Assembly (NCBI RefSeq): GCF_019097595.1
Contig: NC_080717.1
Coordinates: forward strand, 17,878,336 to 17,942,335
Reading direction: 5' to 3'
Source: Hemibagrus wyckioides
Taxonomy: Eukaryota; Chordata; Actinopteri; Siluriformes; Bagridae
Length of the DNA: 64,000 nt
Part shown: positions 55,201 to 64,000 of the stretch, in pieces
How the letters are laid out: every line of letters starts with the position of its first letter
Numbering within the stretch: position 1 is the first letter of the stretch
Position numbers and translations under genes: made by a program
Notes under the pieces: model-generated
What the model saw: the letters and a program-made list of their open reading frames with translations, nothing else
The model's database searches: none
Told to the model about the DNA's origin: nothing

Positions 55201-58200
55201 GTATCGTAGTGTATTTAGTGTACTGTAGTGTATGGTAGTGTATTGTAGTGTATTTAGTGTATTGTAGTGTATTTAGTGTATTGTAGTGTATTGTAGTGTA
55301 TTTAGTGTATTTAGTGTATCGTAGTGTATTGTAGTGTATTTAGTGTATGGTAGTGTATGGTAGTGTATTTAGTGTATTGTAGTGTATTGTAGTGTATTTA
55401 GTGTATTGTAGTGTATTGTAGTGTATTGTAGTGTATCGTAGTGTATTTAGTGTATTGTAGTGTATCGTAGTGTATTTAGTGTATTGTAGTGTATTGTAGT
55501 GTATTTAGTGTATTTAGTGTATCGTAGTGTATGGTAGTGTATGGTAGTGTATTGTAGTGTATTTAGTGTATTGTAGTGTATTTAGTGTATTTAGTGTATC
55601 GTAGTGTATGGTAGTGTATTTAGTGTATTGTAGTGTATTTAGTGTATTTAGTGTATTTAGTGTATCGTAGTGTATGGTAGTGTATCGTGGTGTATTTAGT
55701 GTATTGGAGTGTAATGTAGTGTATCGTAGTGTATCGTCGTGTATTTAGTGTATTGTAGTGTATCGTAGTGTATTTAGTGTAGTTTATCAAAGTGTATTGT
55801 AGTGTATCGTGGTGTATTTAGTGTATTGTAGTGTATTGTAGTGTATCGTAGTGTATTGTAGTGTATCGTAGTGTATTTAGTGTAGTTTATCAAAGTGTAT
55901 TGTAGTGAATCGTAGTGTATTTAGTGTATTGTAGTGTATTTAGTGTATTGTAGTGTATCGTAGTGTATCGTGGTGTATTTAGTGTATTGTAGTGTATTTA
56001 GTGTATTGTAGTGTATTGTAGTGTATCGTGGTGTATTTAGTGTATTGTAGTGTATCGTAGTGTATTTAGTGTAGTTTATCAAAGTGTATTGTTAGTGTAT
56101 TGTAGTGTATTTAGTGTATTGTAGTGTATTGTAGTGTATTTAGTGTATTGTAGTGTATTGTAGTGTATTGTAGTGTTTGTAGTGTATTTAGTGTATTGTA
56201 GTGTATCGTAGTGTATCGTAGTGTATTTAGTGTATTGTAGTGTATTTAGTGTATGTAGTGTATGGTAGTGTATTGTAGTGTTTCGTAGTGTATTGTAGTG
56301 TATTGTAGTGTATTTAGTGTATCGTAGTGTATTTAGTGTATTGTAGTGTATGGTAGTGTATGGTAGTGTATGGTAGTGTATTGTAGTGTACTGTACTGTA
56401 GTGTAGTGTAATGTAGTGTATTTAGTGTATTGTAGTGTATGGTAGTGTACTGTAGTGTATCGTAGTGTATTTAGTGTACTGTAGTGTATTGTAGTGTATT
56501 TAGTGTATTGTAGTGTATGGTAGTGTATGGTAGTGTATTGTAGTGTTTCGTAGTGTATTGTAGTGTATTGTAGTGTATTTGGTGTATTGTAGTGTATTTA
56601 GTGTATTGTAGTGTATGGTAGTGTATGGTAGTGTATTGTAGTGTATGGTAGTGTATGGTAGTGTATTGTAGTGTTTCGTAGTGTATTGTAGTGTATTGTA
56701 GTGTATGGTAGTGTATGGTAGTGTATTGTAGTGTTTCGTAGTGTATGGTAGTGTATGGTAGTGTATTTAGTGTATCGTAGTGTATTTAGTGTATTGTAGT
56801 GTATGGTAGTGTATGGTAGTGTACTGTAGTGTTTCGTAGTGTATTGTAGTGTATTGTAGTGTATTTAGTGTATTGTAGTGTATTTAGTGTATTGTAGTGT
56901 ATGGTAGTGTATGGTAGTGTATTGTAGTGTTTCGTAGTGTATTGTAGTGTTTCGTAGTGTATTGTAGTGTATTGTAGTGTATGGTAGTGTATTTAGTGTA
57001 TTGTAGTGTATGGTAGTGTACTGTAGTGTATCGTAGTGTATTTAGTGTACTGTAGTGTATTGTAGTGTATGGTAGTGTACTGTAGTGTATCGTAGTGTAT
57101 TTAGTGTACTGTAGTGTATTGTAGTGTATTTAGTGTATTGTAGTGTATTTAGTGTATTGTAGTGTATTGTAGTGTATTTAGTGTATTGTAGTGTATGGTA
57201 GTGTACTGTAGTGTATCGTAGTGTATTTAGCGTACTGTAGTGTATTGTAGTGTATTTAGTGTATTGTAGTGTATTTAGTGTATTTAGTGTATTTAGTGTA
57301 TCGTAGTGTATGGTAGTGTATTTAGTGTATTGTAGTGTATTGTAGTGTATTGTAGTGTATTTAGTGTATTGTAGTGTATTGTAGTGTTTCGTAGTGTATT
57401 GTAGTGTATTGTAGTGTATTTAGTGTATCGTAGTGTATGGTAGTGTATGGTAGTGTATTTAGTGTATTGTAGTGTATTGTAGTGTATTTAGTGTATTGTA
57501 GTGTATGGTAGTGTACTGTAGTGTATCGTAGTGTATTTAGTGTACTGTAGTGTATTGTAGTGTATTTAGTGTATTTAGTGTATTGTAGTGTATGGTAGTG
57601 TATGGTAGTGTATTGTAGTGTTTCGTAGTGTATTGTAGTGTATTGTAGTGTATTTAGTGTATCATAGTGTATTTAGTGTATTGTAGTGTATGGTAGTGTA
57701 TGGTAGTGTATTGTAGTGTTTCGTAGTGTATTGTAGTGTATTGTAGTGTATTTAGTGTATTGTAGTGTATTTAGTGTATTGTAGTGTATGGTAGTGTATG
57801 GTAGTGTATGGTAGTGTATTGTAGTGTTTCGTAGTGTATTGTAGTGTATTGTAGTGTATTTAGTGTATCGTAGTGTATTTAGTGTATTGTAGTGTATGGT
57901 AGTGTATGGTAGTGTACTGTAGTGTTTCGTAGTGTATTGTAGTGTATTGTAGTGTATGGTAGTGTATGGTAGTGTATTGTAGTGTTTCGTAGTGTATTGT
58001 AGTGTATTGTAGTGTATGGTAGTGTATGGTAGTGTACTGTAGTGTTTCGTAGTGTATTGTAGTGTATTGTAGTGTATGGTAGTGTATGGTAGTGTATTGT
58101 AGTGTTTCGTAGTGTATTGTAGTGTATTGTAGTGTATGGTAGTGTATGGTAGTGTATTGTAGTGTTTCGTAGTGTATGGTAGTGTATGGTAGTGTATTTA

Positions 58201-61133
58201 GTGTATTGTAGTGTATGGTAGTGTATGGTAGTGTACTGTAGTGTTTCGTAGTGTATTGTAGTGTATTGTAGTGTATTTAGTGTATTGTAGTGTATTTAGT
58301 GTATTGTAGTGTATTTAGTGTATTGTAGTGTATGGTAGTGTATGGTAGTGTATTGTAGTGTTTCGTAGTGTATTGTAGTGTATTGTAGTGTATTTAGTGT
58401 ATTGTAGTGTATGGTAGTGTATGGTAGTGTATTGTAGTGTTTCGTAGTGTATTGTAGTGTTTCGTAGTGTATTGTAGTGTATTGTAGTGTATTTAGTGTA
58501 TCGTAGTGTATGGTAGTGTATCGTAGTGTATTTAGTGTACTGTAGTGTATTGTAGTGTATTTAGTGTATTGTAGTGTATTTAGTGTATTGTAGTGTATTG
58601 TAGTGTACTGTAGTGTATCGTAGTGTATTTAGTGTACTGTAGTGTATTGTAGTGTATTTAGTGTATTGTAGTGTATTTAGTGTATTGTAGTGTATGGTAG
58701 TGTATGGTAGTGTATTGTAGTGTATTTAGTGTATCGTAGTGTATGGTAGTGTATTTAGTGTATTGTAGTGTATTGTAGTGTATTTAGTGTATTGTAGTGT
58801 ATCGTAGTGTATTTAGTGTACTGTAGTGTATGGTAGTGTATTGTAGTGTATTTAGTGTATTGTAGTGTATTTAGTGTATTGTAGTGTATGGTAGTGTATG
58901 GTAGTGTATTGTAGTGTATTTAGTGTATTTAGTGTATCGTAGTGTATGGTAGTGTATTTAGTGTATTTAGTGTATTGTAGTGTATTGTAGTGTATTTAGT
59001 GTATTGTAGTATATGGTAGTGTACTGTAGTGTATCGTAGTGTATTTAGTGTACTGTAGTGTATGATAGTGTATGGTAGTGTATTTAGTGTATGGTAGTGT
59101 ATGGTAGTGTATTTAGTGTACTGTAGTGTATTGTAGTGTATTTAGTGTATTGTAGTGTATTGTAGTGTATTTAGTGTATTGTAGTGTATTTAGTGTATTG
59201 TAGTGTATCGTGGTGTATTTAGTGTATTGTAGTGTATTGTAGTGTATCGTAGTGTATCGTGGTGTATTTAGTGTATTGTAGTGTATCGTAGTGTATTTAG
59301 TGTAGTGTATTTAGTGTATTGTAGTGTATGGTAGTGTACTGTAGTGTATCGTAGTGTATTTAGTGTACTGTAGTGTATTGTAGTGTATTTAGTGTATTGT
59401 AGTGTATTTAGTGTATTGTAGTGTATTGTAGTGTATTTAGTGTATTGTAGTGTATTGTAGTGTACTGTAGTGTATCGTAGTGTATTTAGTGTACTGTAGT
59501 GTATTGTAGTGTATTTAGTGTATTGTAGTGTATTGTAGTGTATGGTAGTGTATGGTAGTGTATGGTAGTGTATTGTAGTGTATTTAGTGTATCGTAGTGT
59601 ATGGTAGTGTATTTAGTGTATTGTAGTGTATTGTAGTGTATTGTAGTGTATTTAGTGTATTGTAGTGTATCGTAGTGTATTTAGTGTATGGTAGTGTATT
59701 GTAGTGTATTGTAGTGTATTTAGTGTATTGTAGTGTATGGTAGTGTATGGTAGTGTATTGTAGTGTATTTAGTGTATTTAGTGTATCGTAGTGTATGGTA
59801 GTGTATTTAGTGTATTGTAGTGTATTGTAGTGTATTTAGTGTATTGTAGTGTATGGTAGTGTACTGTAGTGTATCGTAGTGTATTTAGTGTACTGTAGTG
59901 TATGGTAGTGTATTGTAGTGTATTTAGTGTATGGTAGTGTATGGTAGTGTATTTAGTGTACTGTAGTGTATTGTAGTGTATTTAGTGTATTGTAGTGTAT
60001 TGTAGTGTATTTAGTGTATCGTGGTGTATTTAGTGTAGTTTATCAAAGTGTATTGTAGTGTATCGTGGTGTATTTAGTGTATTGTAGTGTATTGTAGTGT
60101 ATCGTAGTGTATCGTGGTGTATTTAGTGTATTGTAGTGTATCGTAGTGTATTTAGTGTAGTTTATCAAAGTGTATTGTAGTGTATCGTGGTGTATTTAGT
60201 GTATTGTAGTGTATTGTAGTGTATCGTAGTGTATTGTAGTGTATTGTAGTGTATCGTAGTGTATTTAGTGTAGTTTATCAAAGTGTATTGTAGTGAATCG
60301 TAGTGTATTTAGTGTATTGTAGTGTATCGTAGTGTATCGTAGTGTATTGTAGTGTATTTAGTGTATTGTAGTGTATCGTAGTGTATCGTGGTGTATTTAG
60401 TGTATTGTAGTGTATTTAGTGTATTGTAGTGTATTGTAGTGTATCGTGGTGTATTTAGTGTATTGTAGTGTATCGTAGTGTATTTAGTGTAGTTTATCAA
60501 AGTGTATTGTAGTGTATTTAGTGTATTGTAGTGTATTTAGTGTATTGTAGTGTATTGTAGTGTATTTAGTGTATTGTAGTGTATTTAGTGTATTGTAGTG
60601 TATTGTAGTGTATTTAGTGTATTGTAGTGTATTGTAGTGTATTGTAGTGAATCGTAGTGTATTTAGTGTATTGTAGTGTATCGTAGTGTATCGTAGTGTA
60701 TCGTAGTGTATTTAGTGTATCGTAGTGTATCGTGGTGTATTTAGTGTATTGTAGTGTATTTAGTGTAGTTTATCAAAGTGTATTGTAGTGTATTTAGTGT
60801 ATTGTAGTGTATTTAGTGTATTGTAGTGTATTGTAGTGTATTTAGTGTATTGTAGTGTATTGTAGTGAATCGTAGTGTATTTAGTGTATTGTAGTGTATC
60901 GTAGTGTATTGTAGTGTATTTAGTGTATTGTAGTTTATCAAAGTCTATTGTAGTGAATCATAGTGTATTTAGTGTATTGTAGTTTATCAAAGTGTATTGT
61001 AGTGTATCGAAGTATATTGTAGTGTATTGTAGTATATTGTATTGTATCATAGTGTATCAAAGAGTATCGTAGTGTATTGTAGTGTATTTAGTGTAACATA
61101 GTGTATTGTAGTGTATTGTAGTGTATTGTAGTG
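52260..61133. repeat. 8.9-kb satellite array of 9/10-bp TAGTGTAT units
   Basis: The array is built almost entirely from 10-bp units GTAGTGTAT[T/C/G] (variants reading TATTG, TATCG, TATGG, TACTG, TTTCG) mixed with 9-bp TTTAGTGTA units, by rough estimate some 900 units. Both ends are more irregular (52260-52420 and 60900-61133) than the interior. Higher-order structure is visible: an exact 60-bp period over 57901-58170, recurrent multi-unit phrases, and a block carrying GTTTATCAAAGTG units at 55782, 55885 and 56074 that reappears at 60160, 60273 and 60492. The plus strand is strongly T/G rich with little C. No coding content: open frames across it are repetitive artefacts. Confidence 0.97.
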
Positions 61134-61320
61134 TCTGTTTTGCACACATGTACTTTTTGTGGAACTGAGTGATTTAGTCCCTAGTTCTTTGTTATTTTAT
61201 GTAGCAATGAGTCTTTATTTAGCCTCATGGTCCTGGAGGAACATTGTTTCATTTTACTATGTACTGCACCAGATATATATAATTTACATAACAATAAAAG
61301 CTTCTTAATTTGACTTGACA
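61134..61320 (+). repeat. SINE-like or retroposon 3' end next to the satellite
   Basis: GGTCCTGGAGGAACATTGTT, TTACTATGTACTGCACCAGA and ACAATAAAAGCTTCTTAATT then TTGACTTGACA resemble a 3' tail I have seen in fish repeats (CAATAAAAGCC..CTTGACTTGA). It sits directly against the last satellite units. Confidence 0.45.
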
Positions 61321-61800
61321 TTAATACAGCTAGGGAAGAAGCTGTTAATGAGTCATTTTGTGTGACAGCACAGACTTTTGTAGTGTTTTCCTGATAGGCG
61401 ATGTGCAAACAGTCCATGGTGATGGATCGTGATGTCCCTGAAAATACCTCTCACTCTCTGCAAGCAACACATTTTTTTTTATAAATGTCTGTAATGTTGG
61501 GCAGCTGTGTTCCTGTGATATGTTGGGCTTTTTCACTAGCCATTGTAGGACCTTCTGGTCACACACTGTGCAGTTGTTGTATTCTGTGTTACTGTGATGC
61601 AGTATGTAAGAATGTTTTCAGTGGTACTATGATAGAAGCTCACAATGATCTGAGGAGCAAGGTGAGCTTTCTTCAGTGTCCTTAGAAAGTAACAAAGGAG
61701 GTATTGAGGTTATAGGAAAGGTCAGAGGAGATGTGGACATCTTGAACATGAAACTAGAAGCAGGCTCTATCTCACTCCCATTGATAAGGATAATTAGATA
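61321..61800 (+). repeat. diverged interspersed repeat, 3' of the satellite
   Basis: AGGGAAGAAGCTGTTAATGA, ATAAATGTCTGTAATGTTGG, GTAGGACCTTCTGGTCACA and AAGGTGAGCTTTCTTCAGTG match in order the pieces of a widespread teleost repeat. Together with 51815-52259 it suggests that the satellite expanded inside one older copy. Confidence 0.5.
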
Positions 61801-62089
61801 AATAAAGGATATGGATAAAGGTGTGTTTATGGCTCATCAGTGACTTCTGGTAGTACACAATCGTTTCTTTTTCTGGGTGTTAACATCACAGTTGTTAGCG
61901 ACACACATGTTACCCGATGCTGAACCTATTCCCTGATGTTTCAGATTTTACATTTCATTTGAAATATATAATCATTATAATCAATATAATCATTAAAGTG
62001 TCAAATGCTTTATTTGTCATTTGTACAGTTGACACAGAAAACTGACAAATACTGGGGCATATATTAAAATATACTATCTAATGAACAAA

Positions 62090-62275
62090 ATATCCATCCA
62101 TCCATCCATCCATCTCCTACAGTGTTGCAGGGAACTGGGAGCCTATCTCAGGGGACTTGGACACACTAGGATGCAAACACTATGGACAGTTTAGACACCT
62201 ACAATACACTGGTAGAACATGCGAACGGGGTAGTGATGGCAGTCAAGGTTTAACCCTGGAGGTGCACTGTGCCCC
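62090..62275 (+). repeat. dispersed teleost repeat remnant starting with (TCCA)n
   Basis: (TCCA)n at 62093-62113, then GGGAACTGGGAGCCTATCTC, AGGATGCAAAC and ACATGCGAACGGGG, related to the remnant at 22595. From 62276 to 63088 I see only AT-rich sequence. Confidence 0.6.
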
Positions 62276-63090
62276 TACCAATAAACAAAACATACAAACA
62301 TTAATGCAATATCTATTATATCCAAGGCAAAAAAAGCATTCTGGATGTAAACATTCACATAAAATTTACGTAAATATGTGCAAAGTGAAGTATAACAACA
62401 TTGGCTGTGCAAAAGATTTTTGTAATTTTTATACATTTCAGAAACCACATTATATTGGTATTAATGTGATAATTGATTTAACATCTCTCGCTGGAATCAC
62501 CATTTTAGCCATCCATTATAGGTTATGAAAAATGCACAATTGATTCCCACAATTTTCAACAAGAAGCTTCATCAGCCAAATTTCCTAATGAGCATAGAAA
62601 GTGGAAATTAGGAAAAGTGCTCTCAATATTTTTATATTACTATTTTTTTTAATAATATTGTGATTATTGATATGGTCAGTTTGAAAGCACATTTAGAATT
62701 CAATTTGTTTTAATTAGTAATTTTAAAAGTCCTTAATCTCCATTTGGATTTACCATGGGCTCACACTAGTTAAGCAGAATTTTGTGTAATTGCTAATTCC
62801 ATGCTAATAATAAATCCTGTTACTTTAAAACTCATTTGTTGTTGCTAGTTTCTTATTAAAACAAAATTTCTTGACTGAAATGGGTTAACACATTTTAGGA
62901 AATGAGAAATCCATATTTTCTTGAAGTCGTTGAATTGGTGAAAAATGATTTTGAAAAATTTCATTTGTATCCTTCAGTACAAATGAACCACACTACACTG
63001 TTTGGCATGTTGACTAATCATACTGTCCTTTTGTTTTAAAAAATATTACTCTACCACAGATGTGAACATGCCTTCTGCATATATAAAATA

Positions 63091-64000
63091 CACTATATTG
63101 CCAAAAGTATTCGCTCACCTGCCTTGACTCGCATATGAACTTAAGTGACATCCCATTCCTAATCCATAGGGTTCAATATGACGTCGGTCCACCCTTTGCA
63201 GCTATAACAGCTTCAACTCTTCTGGGAAGGCTGTCCACAAGGTTTAGGAGTGTGTTTATGGGAATTTTTGACCATTCTTCCAGAAGCGCATTTGTGAGGT
63301 CACACACTGATGTTGGACGAGAAGGCCTGGCTCTCAGTCTCAACTCTAATTTATCCCAAAGGTGTTCTATCGGGTTGAGGTCAGGACTCTGTGCAGGCCA
63401 GTCAAGTTCATCCACACCAGACTCTGTCATCCATGTCTTTATGGACCTTGCTTTGTGCACTGGTGCACAGTCATGTTGGAAGAGGAAGGGGCCAGCTCCA
63501 AACTGTTCCCACAAAGTTGGGAGCATGGAATTGTCCAAAATGTCTTGGTATGCTGAAGCATTCAGAGTTCCTTTCACTGGAACTAAGGGGCCAAGCCCAG
63601 CTCCTGAAAAACAACCCCACACCATAATCCCCCCTCCACCAAACTTTACACTTGGCACAATGCAGTCAGACAAGTACCGTTCTCCTGGCGACCGCCAAAC
63701 CCAGACTCGTCCATCAGATTGCCAGATGGAGAAGCGTGATTTGTCACTCCAGAGAACGCGTCTCCACTGCTCTAGAGTCCAGTGGCGGCGTGCTTTACAC
63801 CACTGCATCCGACGCTTTGCATTGCACTTGGTGATGTATGGCTTGGATGCAGCTGCTCGGCCATGGAAACCCATTCCATGAAGCTCTCTGCGCACTGTTC
63901 TTGAGCTAATCTGAAGGCCACATGAAGTTTGGAGGTCTGTAGCGATTGATTCTGCAGAAAGTTGGCAACCTCTTCACACTATGCACCTCAGCATCCGCTG
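63091..64000 (-). mobile_element. Tc1-like transposon, 3' part (continues past window end)
   Basis: A TA at 63089-63090 precedes CACTATATTGCCAAAAGTAT, the terminus of a common fish Tc1-like family; the other terminus is beyond base 64000. The transposase gene runs leftward. The CCAAAAGTATTCG terminus resembles that of the relic at 31130-32320, so the two belong to related subfamilies. Confidence 0.92.
63173..64000 (-). pseudogene. Tc1-like transposase, 5'-truncated by the window, one visible stop
   Basis: From 63973 to the TGA at 63175-63173 the frame is open for about 266 codons. It covers the end of the DNA-binding region ([20 protein letters not shown]) and the full catalytic domain: LWSDKSRF (first Asp), [10 protein letters not shown] (second Asp), [11 protein letters not shown] (Glu). 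The DDE triad is present, but the residue two after Asp-1's neighbour is Lys where the family normally has Glu (DES to DKS). At 63976-63974 the frame has TGA, where CGA (Arg) would fit the family; the adjacent C-to-T change in TGC fits the same CpG decay. The start codon is beyond the window. It is the least decayed transposase here but probably inactive. Confidence 0.85.

Noticed and set aside
60309..60500. Minus-strand open frame inside the satellite (repeating Tyr/Thr/Ile/His peptide)
   Set aside because: It is translated from the tandem units themselves; no start context, no non-repetitive sequence.
52260..61133. Telomere-like repeat because of TTAG motifs
   Set aside because: Units read TTTAGTGTA / GTAGTGTATN, never TTAGGG; not telomeric.
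52260..61133. CRISPR-like regular repeats
   Set aside because: No unique spacers between repeats and the genome is eukaryotic; it is a satellite.

Overview
The window is vertebrate nuclear DNA, most likely from a teleost fish. It has spliced genes with GT/AG introns, several Tc1/mariner-type and hAT-type DNA transposon relics, tRNA-derived SINEs and many (CA)n/(TAA)n microsatellites. Assignment below teleost is not secure; the repeat mix reminds me of catfishes and other otophysans, but only from memory.

Layout. (1) 1-18.5 kb holds the 5' end of an unidentified minus-strand gene: two coding exons at 249-412 and 2244-2347, a possible 5' exon at 10120-10260 and a probable CpG-rich first exon ending at 18355. 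The rest is intron with a LINE fragment, a Tc1-like relic, a hAT element (8830-9854) and simple repeats. (2) 19-26.9 kb is a complete plus-strand gnpda2 (glucosamine-6-phosphate deaminase, 277 aa, six coding exons), with a dead Tc1 element in its third coding intron. (3) 27.4-28.9 kb is another dead Tc1 element between two convergent genes. (4) 29.2-36.9 kb is a complete minus-strand guf1 (mitochondrial EF4/LepA-type translation GTPase, 672 aa, 17 coding exons). One of its introns is almost entirely transposon. (5) 37-51.8 kb has no gene I can support; it holds microsatellites, repeat relics and a foldback. (6) 52.26-61.13 kb is an unusual 8.9-kb tandem array of 9/10-bp TAGTGTAT-type units with higher-order structure, apparently grown inside an older interspersed repeat. 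(7) 61.1-64 kb holds repeat relics and a third Tc1 element cut by the window end, whose transposase frame is nearly open.

The convergent gnpda2/guf1 pair agrees with my memory of the mammalian arrangement, which supports both calls. gnpda2 acts in cytosolic amino-sugar catabolism and guf1 in mitochondrial translation, so there is no operon-like functional link. The gnpda2 promoter and the CpG-rich start of the unidentified minus-strand gene lie about 0.5 kb apart, which suggests a shared divergent promoter region.

I see no CRISPR array, defence island or other clearly new multi-gene system. The most unusual object is the 8.9-kb satellite.
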